Shown: positions 19,135-29,670, counted from the first letter of the stretch. The stretch is 42,091 bases of DNA from Candidatus Omnitrophota bacterium (GCA_903819565.1 CAIJDY010000102.1:1-42091), one strand, 5' to 3'. Numbers and translations: made by a program. Notes: generated from the sequence alone by a model not told the origin.

Positions 19135-19636
19135 GGTTCTCATGAACGGCCCTCCTCGCGCCCTTTTCCACGTTATTCGAGCACCGGGCACACTCGACAA
19201 ATAACCGGTGATCATGGTAGATCAGCTTGCACCGGTGTTTCTCGCAAAGTTTTTGTTGCAAAGCCTCAAAGGCTTCGCTCCTAAATTCGACGATCGTTCC
19301 ACAATGGACACAGATCATGTGGTCATGATGGCCCCCGGCTTCCATGTTTTCAAAATACTCCCGCTTACCTTCCCCAGCGGACTTTTGAACCCTCCCGGCT
19401 TCTAGCAGCAACGGAAGATTCCGGTAAACAGTGTCGCGGGAGATCGGCAACCCCTTCGCCTTGAACCGCTCAAACAGTTCGTCAGCATCAAAATGATTAT
19501 TCATCGAGGCGACCTCTTCGTAGATCTTCTGCCGTTCCAGGGTGACTTTGAGGCCTTTCTTTTTAAGAAGCTCCGCAAAGGCCGCCTCACCCCCGCCCCT
19601 CCCTTTCCCCAAAGATCGTTTTCGTCCTGTTCTCAC
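19121..19636 (-). CDS. Fur family transcriptional regulator
   Basis: GLKVTLERQKIYEEVASMNNHFDADELFERFKAKGLPISRDTVYRNLPLLLEAG, GHHDHMICVHCGTIVEF, FVECARC; GTG start after GGAGGGG. Confidence 0.92.
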   Translation of the reverse strand: MRTGRKRSLGKGRGGGEAAFAELLKKKGLKVTLERQKIYEEVASMNNHFDADELFERFKAKGLPISRDTVYRNLPLLLEAGRVQKSAGEGKREYFENMEAGGHHDHMICVHCGTIVEFRSEAFEALQQKLCEKHRCKLIYHDHRLFVECARCSNNVEKGARRAVHENHEAK

Positions 19637-19766
19637 GGAACCCCTCCAGCCTTTTTAATGAAGATTATTTCTCAATTAAGATTTAATCCTATTTATGAGG
19701 ATAGCAGGAAAGAGAACGCCTGTCAATGTCCCTTCGGGGAGGAGGGTTCTGCAGCTTGGCGCCGGC

Positions 19767-20036
19767 TCAAAATTTCAATAAAGCAGCGAGACCGAGCGCC
19801 GCGCTCAACAAAGCCAGAAAAAACCCCAAATACGCCGTATTCCTCACTTCGCGCGCCTCATCGATCGGCAGGACCTTCCAATTGAACCGTTCCATGATCC
19901 ATTGATAAAGGCCGATCGAACGCCGCGGCCAAATCGCCGAAAGAATGCCCAGCGCGAACCCTAAAATACCGAGCGCCATGAAAATAACCTTAGGCGACAG
20001 ACAACAACACGAAAGCCTCATGAGCGGACACTGCAT
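19767..20036 (-). CDS. Small membrane protein of unknown function
   Basis: 89 aa, two predicted TM segments; AGGAGG RBS upstream of ATG at 20036. Confidence 0.65.
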   Translation of the reverse strand: MQCPLMRLSCCCLSPKVIFMALGILGFALGILSAIWPRRSIGLYQWIMERFNWKVLPIDEAREVRNTAYLGFFLALLSAALGLAALLKF

Positions 20037-20052
20037 GGCGAACCTCCTTTTT

Positions 20053-20135
20053 TAGCGTATAGCGAATAGGGCTTAGGGTATAGAAAAATCCGCTCTTGCT
20101 TTACCTACCCGCTAAACCCTATACGCTAATCGCTA
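20053..20135. repeat. Imperfect long inverted repeat (possible dispersed intergenic palindromic repeat)
   Basis: Arms 20053-20076 (tagcgtatagcgaatagggcttag) and 20112-20135 (ctaaaccctatacgctaatcgcta + t); 20 of 24 positions complementary. Confidence 0.7.
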
Positions 20136-20140
20136 TTTTT

Positions 20141-22173
20141 TTACTCCCAGGCGCTTTGATAACCGTTCACGGACTCCACATAGCGGAGCAGGTCGTCGAA
20201 AAAAGAAAGATTGGAAAGCGTCGCGCTGTCGCCGATCACGATCAGCTTGCGGCGGGCCCGGGTCATCGCGACGTTCATGCGGCGGGTGTCCGTCAAAAAA
20301 CCCAGCTGCCCCTCGCGGTTCGACCGCACCAGCGAAACGATCACGGCCTCTTTCTCGCGTCCCTGGAACGCGTCGACACTGTCGATCTCCAGCGCGCTCA
20401 GTTCCCCGGGTCCCCTTGCTCTCCCAGGATCATGCCGGTCAACAACTTCACCTGCGCGCTGTAAGGACTGATCAGCCCGATCTCCGACGGAGGGACGCCG
20501 GCCTTGAGCAATCGCTTCATCTCCCCGATCACGATCCTGGCTTCATGCGCGTTGTAAGAGCTCGCGGTCCCTTCTTCGGTCTCCTCTTCATGCCCCGACC
20601 CGGCGGTATCCAGAAAAATAAAAGGCGTCGCGTCAATGTCCTGGGCTTTTATATAAGGAAGATCGTGCAAGGTATGGCGCGCCACGGAAGGATCGGCCTT
20701 GAGCGCGCCGTCATAGAACTCTTTGGATGAAAAATCCATAATGTGTTCGTGCATGCGGTATTGCCTTTCCAGCCGCACCTTGGAGGTCCCGTCCAGCGCG
20801 TCGTGCAGCCGTTCGAAAAGCGTGTACGTCAGCCCTTTTTTACCGTGCTGCGGACACTGGACCGTGGGAGGAAGCTGGCAATGGTCGCCGGCCATCACCA
20901 CTTTTCCGGCATGAAGGACCGGAAGCCACGTGCTCGGCTCGGTCCCCTGCGTCGCTTCGTCGATGATCACCCAGTCGAACGCCTTCGCCTTGATCAACGG
21001 GTCGCCGCAGCCCGTGTGCGTGGCCACGATCACGTCCGAAGCGTTCCAGACCTGTTTGAAGATCTGCGTGCGCAGGTCCCGGTTGTCGTCCCGGAGCTTG
21101 TCGATCTCGTCCCGCATGCCGCGCCGCTCTTCCCACGACATCACGCGGCGGTCCTGCCGCCGTTCCTTCTGCCGGGCGAACTGCTCCAGCTTCGCCTCGT
21201 TCTCATCGATCATTTTGGCATAAGGATGTTTGGCGAGCTTATAACTCAAGGTGTGTTCGCGGATCCGTTCGGAGATGCGCGCCGGCTGTCCCAGGCGGGT
21301 GACCGGGATCTCTTTTTCCACAAGACATTCCACCAGATAATCGCAGGCGGCATTGCTCGGAGCGGAAACAAGGACCGCTTCCCCGCGCTTGGTCGCCTGG
21401 TGGATGATCTCTGTCAGCACGCGCGTCTTTCCGGTCCCGGGCGGGCCGTGGATCAGCAGAACATCTTCGGCCTCCGCCGCCATGCAGACCGCTTTCTTCT
21501 GATCGTCATTGAGCGTCCGGTCGAGGAATTCCGTTTTCTCCGGCACGACAGGATCCCGGAAGCGCGGCTTCTTGAGCCCGAGGCTGAGGTCCCGGAAATA
21601 AGCGAGGCGGGAATGTTCCGCCTGCCGGACCGCCTGCAGCGCGTCATACATGCGCTGGTAGGTCGTGCGGTTCTCCGTCAGGTTCAGCTGAAAACTTTTT
21701 TCGCGGCTCACCCATTCCGGGATCCGGCCGCTGAACGCGACCGTGATCCTCCAGCGGTCTTTTTCATAGACCGACCCGTTCGGGCACTCGGACCCCGGTG
21801 TCTGGAAACCGGACAACGAGACCACGTCCCCGACGTTCAGGGAATAACGCGGCAACGGACGGTTGCTCTGAAAAGCGAAGGTCAGCAGTTTCTGGCCGGA
21901 AGGATTGAAATGGGTCTCCAAAAGTTCAAGCCGGAAAAGGGCTTTTCCCCTTCGTTCCCTTTCTTCCGGACGCCGCTCGAGGATCTCGCTCCGGTAGCGG
22001 GCGCGTTCTTCGCGCTCTTCGTCGCGGAGCAGGCGCGTCAGATGAAGAAAATGCTTTTCGGTGACCGCCTCGTCGCCGACCCAGACCTTCCGTTCCTCTT
22101 TCTTGTCGGGCCGCGGAAGCGGCGGGAGCACCGGCTTTTTTTTATGCGGCCGGTCGCGGTAGGTGTGCGCCAT
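20141..22173 (-). CDS. IGHMBP2/UPF1-like SF1 helicase, interrupted by a frameshift near 20400-20410
   Basis: LLIHGPPGTGKTRVLTEIIHQ, VIIDEATQ, AGDHCQLPPTV, YRMHEHIM; after the frame change ELSALEIDSVDAFQGREKEAVIVSLVRSNREGQLGFLTDTRRMNVAMTRARRKLIVIGDSATL. Start MAHTYRDRPHKKK at 22173. Confidence 0.88.
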
Positions 22174-22184
22174 GTCGGAGGGAA

Positions 22185-22601
22185 TTATTCCCCGAGGATC
22201 TTCACGATGACGCGCTTCCGTCTTCGTCCGTCGAATTCGGCATAAAAGATCTGTTCCCACGTCCCGAAATCCAGCTCGCCGCCCGTGATGGCCACCACGA
22301 CCTCGCGGCCGAAAAGCTGGCGCTTCACGTGCGAATCCCCGTTGTCCTCGCCGGTCTGGTGATGGCGGTACCCCCGGAGGTCGTACGGCGCGAGACGCTC
22401 GAGAAATGCATCGAAATCCTGGATCAGTCCCGGCTCGTCGTCGTTGATGTAGACGCTGGCGGTAATGTGCATGGGATTCACCAGGCAAAGCCCCTCTTTG
22501 ACCCCGCTTTTGCGGACCGCCGCTTCGACCTGGGGCGTGATATTGATGTACGCGCGCTTTTCCTTCGTCTCGAACCAAAGATATTCCGTATGTGTTTTCA
22601 T
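22185..22601 (-). CDS. YjbQ family (UPF0047) protein, secondary thiamine-phosphate synthase-like
   Basis: [63 protein letters not shown]...[28 protein letters not shown]-type motif set (sequence has [27 protein letters not shown]). Confidence 0.9.
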   Translation of the reverse strand: MKTHTEYLWFETKEKRAYINITPQVEAAVRKSGVKEGLCLVNPMHITASVYINDDEPGLIQDFDAFLERLAPYDLRGYRHHQTGEDNGDSHVKRQLFGREVVVAITGGELDFGTWEQIFYAEFDGRRRKRVIVKILGE

Positions 22602-22618
22602 GGACCCTCCGGGCGTTT

Positions 22619-24388
22619 TCAGCCGTACTTTTTTAACTTTTCGCCGATCGCTTTCTTTCCCGGATCCAGCGAAAGGATGTAAAAATAAAGACGGTTCATC
22701 AGGATGTTGATCGGGATGTCCCGGCTGAACGTTTCCGTCACGTCGGACTCGAGCTTCTTTTCGAACACCACATGAAAGTCCGCGCAAGGCTCGCGGATCA
22801 GGACCGGCAAAACTCCGGGAATTGCCGCGGGATTCCTCAGCGCGGCGATGTTGTAAGCGTTCTGGTAGGCCTCGCAACGGGCGAGGACCGACGCCGCGGG
22901 ATACCGCGTGATGAAAGCGAAGGTCCGGACCTCAGGGATCTTCTTTTGCTTGATCATTTGATACAGTTTCTGGAAACCTCTCATGTATTCCAGATGAAAG
23001 CCGCGCACGTCATAGAACACCTCGTCCACGTCGTAAGCCTCGAGCGCCGCGCAGATCTCCGCCTCGTTGATCGGATTTTTCCGTTCTTTTAGAAAGACTC
23101 CGTAAAACGCCAGAAAAAGAACGATCACAACCAGTCCCATGCCCGTCAGGATCCTCTGCTGCCAGATCGCGGAAAAGCTCTTGCCCGACAGCGCACGCCA
23201 TATTCCGGAAAAGCCCTCGATCCCCTCGGCGGCCGTGACCGCAAAAAAAGGCAGCAGGATCAGCGTGTGCCGCGACGGACCGTACGGCAGCTGCTTGCAG
23301 GGCACCATGCACCACCACGTCAGCAGCACAAACCCGAAAAAAATCCCGAGGAAACGGGTCTTCCTTTCCGGACCGGTAAAAAAGTTCACGATCCCCAAAA
23401 GGAACAGGCCGAAGAGCCCGACCGAGAAGATCTTGAAAAAGGGTTCCGCTTGTGGGAAAAAACCGGTTTTGGCTTCGAAGATCACGAAAAGATTCCCCAG
23501 ATAGAAGCGGAGGATCGTCATCCCGTTCGCGCCAAGGTCCCGGAACAGCGCGGGATCGAGGCCATATTGACCGAAAGCACCCAGGGCCCACTTCGTGTTG
23601 ACGGCGAACGCGCCGTATTGCGACTTCAGGAAAAAATACCACGTCGGAAAAATCAACGCGACATAAAAGAGCCCGCTGAAAAAAAGATTCCGCACCGTGA
23701 CGGCTTTGGGCCCGGTGTGAAAAAGATAAAAAAGGAGAAGCGCCGCGTAAAAAGCGGGCACGAAAAGCAGCGCCTGGTACTGCATGTGGCTGACGAGCGC
23801 GAGCACCCCGCCGATCAGCGCGGCCCTTTTGAGATCCAACCCTTCTTCGCGCAATTGGGTCACGAATAAAAGGAAGACGATCGCCGCCGCGAGCACCCCG
23901 ATGGCGTAACTGTGCATTTGCTTGGCGAAAGCGATGTTCTCCCAGGAACAAGCGACGAGCGCGAGCGCGAAAAAAGCCTTTGAGAAGGAAACTTTGTCGT
24001 ATTTGCGGTAGAACCCGACGAGCACGAAGAGCGCAAGGCATCCGGCCACGCACGACGGCAGACGCCCCCAGAACAGGATGTTCAGGTAACCCATGGACGG
24101 AGAAACCAGGAAGTAGGTGAACAAATACTGGAACGGGGCGTTCGTCAGGCACTGGGGAATAAAAAAAATATTGTGCTCCGCCTGCCCGCGGAAAAGCTGC
24201 TCCGCGATCCCCAGGTCGTCGGTGTGGCCGAAATGTCCGGTGAGCTGAAAAAAACGGGCCCAGACCCCCACGCCCAAAGCGAATCCGAACAGCCCGAGGG
24301 CCGCCGCGTGTTTCCGGAGCATGACACCGGTGTTGGCAAGGCATTCTTTGATGTTCATCATAGAGCGCTGGATCCGATCGTGTTTCAT
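22619..24388 (-). CDS. Polytopic membrane protein, probable PMT/GT39-like glycosyltransferase family
   Basis: 589 aa; many TM segments, early acidic loop ([21 protein letters not shown]), PMT-like layout. Confidence 0.6.
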   Translation of the reverse strand: MKHDRIQRSMMNIKECLANTGVMLRKHAAALGLFGFALGVGVWARFFQLTGHFGHTDDLGIAEQLFRGQAEHNIFFIPQCLTNAPFQYLFTYFLVSPSMGYLNILFWGRLPSCVAGCLALFVLVGFYRKYDKVSFSKAFFALALVACSWENIAFAKQMHSYAIGVLAAAIVFLLFVTQLREEGLDLKRAALIGGVLALVSHMQYQALLFVPAFYAALLLFYLFHTGPKAVTVRNLFFSGLFYVALIFPTWYFFLKSQYGAFAVNTKWALGAFGQYGLDPALFRDLGANGMTILRFYLGNLFVIFEAKTGFFPQAEPFFKIFSVGLFGLFLLGIVNFFTGPERKTRFLGIFFGFVLLTWWCMVPCKQLPYGPSRHTLILLPFFAVTAAEGIEGFSGIWRALSGKSFSAIWQQRILTGMGLVVIVLFLAFYGVFLKERKNPINEAEICAALEAYDVDEVFYDVRGFHLEYMRGFQKLYQMIKQKKIPEVRTFAFITRYPAASVLARCEAYQNAYNIAALRNPAAIPGVLPVLIREPCADFHVVFEKKLESDVTETFSRDIPINILMNRLYFYILSLDPGKKAIGEKLKKYG

Positions 24389-24432
24389 TATCGCACCGAA
24401 CCACCCGGTTTAAAAATAAAAACGCCAAAAAA

Positions 24433-24465
24433 AACCGCCATTCCCTTCATGAGGAAATGGCGGTT
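24433..24465 (-). terminator. Rho-independent terminator downstream of the TIGR04073-like gene
   Basis: aaccgccatt..aatggcggtt hairpin followed on the minus strand by a run of 8 T. Confidence 0.8.
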
Positions 24466-24493
24466 CCCGGACGAAAACGCTGGTCCAACCCAT

Positions 24494-24850
24494 CTATTTC
24501 GTAAGAGGCTCCACGGTCTTGGTAAAGATCGTTTCCGGCTGTATCACGGGAGCGTAATTGTTCTTCCCCGGGAAAGGACAGGTGGCCATGTCGTAAAGAC
24601 CCACGGCCGCTCGCCGGATCGTGAATCCGGTCCCCCGGACGAGGTCGTAAACAAAGCCCGTCAGGTAATCGGGGCTTTTTTCGATCGAGGTCGGCAATTG
24701 CGTAATGTATTCCCCCCAGCACGTGGCAACGTTCGTCGCCCCGCGGGCAAATTTAGAAGCCGCTTTCGAGGCGTCCGGCATATCGGCCGCGATCCCGGAG
24801 ACGCTCATGATCAGCATCGCGATACTAAGGAACATCAGGAATTTTTTCAT
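24494..24850 (-). CDS. Secreted protein, TIGR04073-like (exosortase-system-associated family)
   Basis: 118 aa, signal peptide, ASKFARGATNVATCWGEYITQLPTSIEKSPDYLTGFVYDLVRGTGFTIRRAAVGLYDMATCPFP. Confidence 0.65.
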   Translation of the reverse strand: MKKFLMFLSIAMLIMSVSGIAADMPDASKAASKFARGATNVATCWGEYITQLPTSIEKSPDYLTGFVYDLVRGTGFTIRRAAVGLYDMATCPFPGKNNYAPVIQPETIFTKTVEPLTK

Positions 24851-24916
24851 CAGGATCTCCTTTTTGAGTCATAAGAATACTTTACTCTGCTAAGCATCGG
24901 CCATTTCACGGCTTTT

Positions 24917-26305
24917 TTAACTTTTTTCCGGATCTTCCTCATCTCCGAAACCTTCGGTTTGAAAGACCTCGATCACGGCCTTTCCCAGGTCCGCCTCGTC
25001 CAGCCCCGCCTTTTCCAAGGCGCAGCTCCGGAAAAAAGTCTCCCGGTCCCATCCCGTTTCGGTCGCGACCTCCGGAAGATAAACGCCTTTTCGTCCGCCG
25101 CAGCTCACGATGATCCCGTCCACTCCGAGTCGGATATCCTTGAAAGACTTCACGGGAACGGGCACCGTCAAAAGCGAAACATGGACCCGGAGCACTTCAA
25201 GGTCCCGGAGCGTTACGGGCGGAAAACGCGGATCCTCAAAAGCCGCCGCCAGTGCCATGTCGCGAATGCTTTCGCGAAGAGGCTGGTGCCCCACGATCTG
25301 CCCGATACAGCCCCGGAGCGCTTTCTTTTCTTTCAGCGTAACAAAGATCCCCCGTTTTTCTTCCATCACGTCCGTCTTGAGCGTCAGCACGGGCAACGGC
25401 TTCCTTTGGAGGGCCGCGCGTAAAACCTCATAAACGTAAGCCAGGATCACTTTTTTTTCCGCGGCTTGGAGGCCTTCGGTCCGCCGGAACGCCAAGGCGG
25501 CATACCCGACCACCGAACCCCGCTCTCCCGTCACGTCCCCCGAATTTTCGTACCGGATCAAAGTGGGTCCTTTCCAGCCCCGCCCTTTCGAGAGTTTGAC
25601 CATAGTCAGCATCGGCCCCATACCGCACGCCTCGATCTCTCCCCGGGCGTGGGTCTCGCCGAGGGTCTGAAAATCCGCCTGTTCGAAAAGGGCGATGAGC
25701 CGCTTGTCTTTTTGCACCGCAGTTCCGTAAGGATGAAAATGCGAAAGATCGCTGGTCGCCACGACCAGGACTTCCCGGCCTTCCGTCACTTCGGCCAGGG
25801 CCTCCGCCAAAACGGTGATGTTCCGGACATTCTGCTCTCCAAAGAAAACAGGAACTATTTTCAGGCCGGGAATGACTTCCTGCAGGAATGGGAGCTGGAC
25901 CTCCAGGGAATGTTCTTCCAGACGGCCTTTGAATTCGTCCTGGAGCAGCGGGTGGAACTTCCGGAGTTGGCGGACCATGTCCTGATCCACCGGTACGCGT
26001 CCCAGGGGCGTTTCGTAGAAATCCGCGTCATCCACCAGCACGCCGGGAAGAAAACACCGGTGTAAAAAGGCCACGACAATCACGGCGTCGAACTTCCTGC
26101 CCTGGACAGTCCTGTAAGCCTCCGCCGCGACCCGTCCGGAATAATCATATCCCGCGTGCGGGACAATAAGCCCGCAAACCTTGGCGTCCGTCTGGGAACG
26201 GCCTTGAGCGAGCAGTTGACGCACCTGTCCTTTGAGGGACTCCCGAGCCTCGGGATAGAATTGACCGCTCACCGCCGCCGCACGAACTCTTTCCTGAGGT
26301 TTCAT
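24917..26305 (-). CDS. AmmeMemoRadiSam system protein B (MEMO1) fused to protein A (AMMECR1)
   Basis: N-terminal RAAAVSGQFYPEA...VCGLIVPHAGYDYSGRVAAEAYR...VATSDLSHFHPY; C-terminal AMMECR1 KKALRGCIGQIVGHQPLRESIRDMALAAAFEDPRFPPVTLRDLEVLRVHVSLLT. Confidence 0.93.
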   Translation of the reverse strand: MKPQERVRAAAVSGQFYPEARESLKGQVRQLLAQGRSQTDAKVCGLIVPHAGYDYSGRVAAEAYRTVQGRKFDAVIVVAFLHRCFLPGVLVDDADFYETPLGRVPVDQDMVRQLRKFHPLLQDEFKGRLEEHSLEVQLPFLQEVIPGLKIVPVFFGEQNVRNITVLAEALAEVTEGREVLVVATSDLSHFHPYGTAVQKDKRLIALFEQADFQTLGETHARGEIEACGMGPMLTMVKLSKGRGWKGPTLIRYENSGDVTGERGSVVGYAALAFRRTEGLQAAEKKVILAYVYEVLRAALQRKPLPVLTLKTDVMEEKRGIFVTLKEKKALRGCIGQIVGHQPLRESIRDMALAAAFEDPRFPPVTLRDLEVLRVHVSLLTVPVPVKSFKDIRLGVDGIIVSCGGRKGVYLPEVATETGWDRETFFRSCALEKAGLDEADLGKAVIEVFQTEGFGDEEDPEKS

Positions 26306-26353
26306 GGCGAAACTCCCTGAAATTGAAAAAGCCGGCAAGTACCAGAAAACAGA

Positions 26354-27835
26354 CTATTGAGGGCCCTGATTGACGATTTCGAGGAAAACTTTCACGACCT
26401 GGGGATCAAAATGGGTCCCGGACTCTTCGCGGATAATCTTGAGCGCGTCTTCCTTGGAAAGAGGCTGGCGGTACGGCCGTGTCGATGTCAGCGCATCGTA
26501 AACATCCACGACGGTAAGGATGCGCGCGCTCAAAGAAATTTGTTCCCCCTTGATGCCGTCCGGATAGCCGGAGCCGTCATACCATTCCTGATGATGCCGG
26601 ACGATCTCACGCAGGTCTTTGAACGACCGCAGCTGCGCGATGATCTTTTCGCCCTTTTCGGAATGGGTCTCCATGATCTTCCGTTCTTCCGGAGTCAGCT
26701 TCCCCGGTTTCAAAAGAATGCTGTCCCCGATCGCGATCTTCCCGATGTCGTGCAGGTAGGCCGCGTCCCGCAGGGTCTGGACCGCCTTGGCTCCCAGATT
26801 CATTTCTTCGGCGATCCTCACGACAAGTCCCGTCACGCGCTCCAAATGCCCGCTCGTGTAGACGTCCTTCTCTTCCACCGCGATCGCCAGGGCGGCGATC
26901 GTTTCCATATAACTCTGTTCGGCGTCTGCCGTAAGCCGGGTGTTCTCCGCCGCGACCGCGATCTGGCCCGCCACATTCTCCAGCAGCATCACATCGTCCT
27001 GAACGAACGGCTGGTCGTCTTTTTTATTCAGGACCAATGCGCATCCTTTGCTGTGGTTCTGGTAACGGAGCGGCACGCAGACAAGGGACCGGTAGGTCAG
27101 ATCGGAGGTGTCCTGCGCGATGTCCGAGCGGTTTTCGATGCGGTTGATGAGAAGCGAATTTTTTTCGCGGCTCATCCAGTGGAGCGCCGACGATTCCTGC
27201 GCCGCGAGGGACAACAGCTTTTCCCGCTCTTTCCCGTAGGCGACCGCCTGGAGAAAGTGTTTCCCGTCGCCCGTCTCATTCAGCAAGAGCAAGGCCCCGC
27301 TTTCGGCCGCCATGGCTTTCACCATGCTCTCAAGGATCAGCACCAGAAAACCTTCCGTTTTTTCTTCCGCCGTGATCACGGTGCCGATCTTTTTCATTAG
27401 GTCCTGAATGACCGTCCTGGACTGCTCCAACTGGGTGACCTCGCTCTCCAGGCTCTTGTTCACTTCATTAAAGACTTTGACCAGGTTCCGGATCTCCTCG
27501 GACTGGTCCTTCACGTCGATGCCTCCGGCGATGGCTTTGCCGCTCAAAAGGCTTTGGGCATTTTGGGCCATCTTCGAGATCCCGGTGCCGATCTGGCGGA
27601 TGATCCAATATCCCAAAAGCGCGGAGCAGAGAGCAAGGCCCACGAGGAGTTGGAGCTCCGTGCTGAACCCTTGCGAATTGGTGGAGGTCACCTGGAAAAA
27701 AACTATGTAGACTATGATCAGGATGGGAACGAGGGCCATGAGAAAAAAAGCCGTCCCCATTTTCCGGTTCACGCTGCTGCTGTCCACGGACTGCAACTTA
27801 AAAGTCTTCCGATCTTCCGTTTTTTTCTCACTCAT
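26354..27835 (-). CDS. Membrane-anchored GAF + HD-GYP domain protein
   Basis: Two TMs, GAF, then AAYLHDIGKIAIGDSILLKPGKLTPEE...HHQEWYDGSGYPDGIKGEQISLSARILTVVDVYDALTSTRPYR. Confidence 0.93.
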   Translation of the reverse strand: MSEKKTEDRKTFKLQSVDSSSVNRKMGTAFFLMALVPILIIVYIVFFQVTSTNSQGFSTELQLLVGLALCSALLGYWIIRQIGTGISKMAQNAQSLLSGKAIAGGIDVKDQSEEIRNLVKVFNEVNKSLESEVTQLEQSRTVIQDLMKKIGTVITAEEKTEGFLVLILESMVKAMAAESGALLLLNETGDGKHFLQAVAYGKEREKLLSLAAQESSALHWMSREKNSLLINRIENRSDIAQDTSDLTYRSLVCVPLRYQNHSKGCALVLNKKDDQPFVQDDVMLLENVAGQIAVAAENTRLTADAEQSYMETIAALAIAVEEKDVYTSGHLERVTGLVVRIAEEMNLGAKAVQTLRDAAYLHDIGKIAIGDSILLKPGKLTPEERKIMETHSEKGEKIIAQLRSFKDLREIVRHHQEWYDGSGYPDGIKGEQISLSARILTVVDVYDALTSTRPYRQPLSKEDALKIIREESGTHFDPQVVKVFLEIVNQGPQ

Positions 27836-28006
27836 GGCTTTGATTTTACTCCAAAGTCAATCTCACTTCATTAAGTTTTGAGTATTAGAACGGCCCTAAA
27901 AATAATCAAACCGCTGTGGGTCTGGAGTTTCGCGCGGCGGCAGATTATAATAAAACTCCTTTTCCGCGAAGACAATCTGGAAAAAAGGTTAAACCCTGGA
28001 GGTTCC

Positions 28007-28357
28007 ATGGCTTCACCGAAAAAACCGGGCTCCCCGGAACAATATTTCATCGGGAAGGCTTTAGACCTCGGCTCCCTGGTCCGTTATCAGGAAAACGCCG
28101 TCGTCAGCAAGCAGGTCCTGAACAAAAAAGCGGGAACCCTCACTTTATTCGCCTTCGACGCGGGGGAAAGCCTCAGCGAACACACCGCCCCCTACGATGC
28201 CTCACTCTTTATTTTGGATGGTCTCGCGGAGGTTCTCATCGACGGGAAACCCCACGTTCTTAAAAAAGGCTCCATGGTCATCCTGCCCGCCAACATCCCG
28301 CACGCCGTGAACGCCAGAAAGCGGTTCAAGATGCTTCTCATCATGATCCGGTCCTGA
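28007..28357 (+). CDS. Cupin domain protein
   Basis: 116 aa; FDAGESLSEHTAPYDASLFILDGLAEVLIDGKPHVLKKGSMVILPANIPHAV; CTGGAGG RBS. Confidence 0.88.
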   Translation: MASPKKPGSPEQYFIGKALDLGSLVRYQENAVVSKQVLNKKAGTLTLFAFDAGESLSEHTAPYDASLFILDGLAEVLIDGKPHVLKKGSMVILPANIPHAVNARKRFKMLLIMIRS

Positions 28358-28376
28358 CCTGCGAAGGAACGTTCCC

Positions 28377-29663
28377 ATGATCACGCATTTTTTTAAATTT
28401 GAGGAACGGAAGACAACGCTCGGCACCGAGCTCATCGCCGGCGCCACCACCTTCCTGGCCATGGCCTACATTATTTTCGTCAATCCCAGCATCCTGGCGG
28501 CCGCCGGTATGGATAAAACCGCACTGATCACGGTCACGTGTCTCGTGACCGCGCTGGCCACCTTCCTGACGGGCATCTTCGCGAACGCCCCGATCGCCAT
28601 GGCGCCCGGCATGGGGCTCAACGCTTTCTTCGCTTATTCGTTGGTCCTCACAGAAAAAATAAGCTGGGAGACCGCGCTGGGGATCGTTTTCCTCTCCGGC
28701 CTGTTCTTTTTTCTGTTAACTTTGTCCGGGTTCCGCAAAAAGATCGTGGACGTGATCCCCCGGACGCTGATCTCCGCAACCGCCGCCGGCATCGGCCTTT
28801 TCATTACCTTCATCGGGCTGGTCAATCTCGGCGTCATCCAGAAAAATGACGCCACGCTTCTCTCTGCCGCCCCGATCACCCCGACCGTGCTCATCGGGCT
28901 CGCGGGCTTCCTGGTCATGGCCGTCCTTGAAATGAAGCGCGTCAAGGGCTCCATGATCCTCGGCATCCTCACCGCGACCCTCCTCGCGCTTCTCGCCGGA
29001 AAGATCCCCTGGCCGGGATCTTTTTTCTCCTTTGACATCCGGTTGTCCCCCATTGCCTTCCGTCTGGATATCCTCGGCGCGCTCAAATGGAGCTTCGCGG
29101 GAGCCATCTTCACCCTGATGTTCATGGACCTTTTTGACAGCGTCGGCTCTCTGGTCGCCTGCTGCCACCAGGCAAAACTGACGGACGAGAACGGGAACAT
29201 CCGCGGCCTGAACCGGCTGCTTTCTTTGGACGCACTCGCCAGCATGCTCGGCGCGGTCTTCGGGACTTCGACGACCACGACCTACATCGAATCCACGACC
29301 GGGATCGAGCAGGGCGGACGGACCGGCCTGACCTCGGTCACCACCGCGGCCCTGTTCCTACTGGGGCTTTGCTTCACGCCGGTCATCGCCATCGTGCCGG
29401 TCTATGCCACGGCACCGGCTCTGATCCTGGTGGGATTTTTTATGATGCGGGAAATAAGGAACATCGATTTTTCGGATATGGAGGAAGGGTTCCCCGCCTT
29501 CGTCATCATCGTCATGATCGCGCTCAGCTACAGTATCGCCACCGGACTGGCGTTCGGATTCCTGAGCTTCGTGATCTTCAAGATCATGCGGCTGAAGTTC
29601 CGCGAGATCAAACCCGTCATGTGGGCGATCGCGGCCCTGTCCCTGTTTCACTTCATCCTCTGA
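28377..29663 (+). CDS. NCS2 family (AzgA/GhxP-like) purine permease
   Basis: TTFLAMAYIIFVNPSIL, APGMGLNAFFAY, LMFMDLFDSVGSLVACC, GTSTTTTYIESTTGIEQGGRTGLTSV. Confidence 0.95.
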   Translation: MITHFFKFEERKTTLGTELIAGATTFLAMAYIIFVNPSILAAAGMDKTALITVTCLVTALATFLTGIFANAPIAMAPGMGLNAFFAYSLVLTEKISWETALGIVFLSGLFFFLLTLSGFRKKIVDVIPRTLISATAAGIGLFITFIGLVNLGVIQKNDATLLSAAPITPTVLIGLAGFLVMAVLEMKRVKGSMILGILTATLLALLAGKIPWPGSFFSFDIRLSPIAFRLDILGALKWSFAGAIFTLMFMDLFDSVGSLVACCHQAKLTDENGNIRGLNRLLSLDALASMLGAVFGTSTTTTYIESTTGIEQGGRTGLTSVTTAALFLLGLCFTPVIAIVPVYATAPALILVGFFMMREIRNIDFSDMEEGFPAFVIIVMIALSYSIATGLAFGFLSFVIFKIMRLKFREIKPVMWAIAALSLFHFIL

Positions 29664-29670
29664 AAAGAAA

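Noticed and set aside
20743-22245. 500-aa plus-strand ORF
   Set aside because: Antisense to the helicase, which has clear Walker and SF1 motifs; composition typical of a spurious reverse-frame ORF.
20398-22578. Extended helicase N-terminus to 22578 as given in the track
   Set aside because: The part upstream of MAHTYRDRPHKKK (22173) overlaps yjbQ in another frame and is low-quality sequence; start at 22173 preferred.
23010-24428. 472-aa minus-strand ORF overlapping the PMT-like gene in another frame
   Set aside because: Arg/Ala-rich out-of-frame translation; the alternate frame gives a coherent multi-TM protein.
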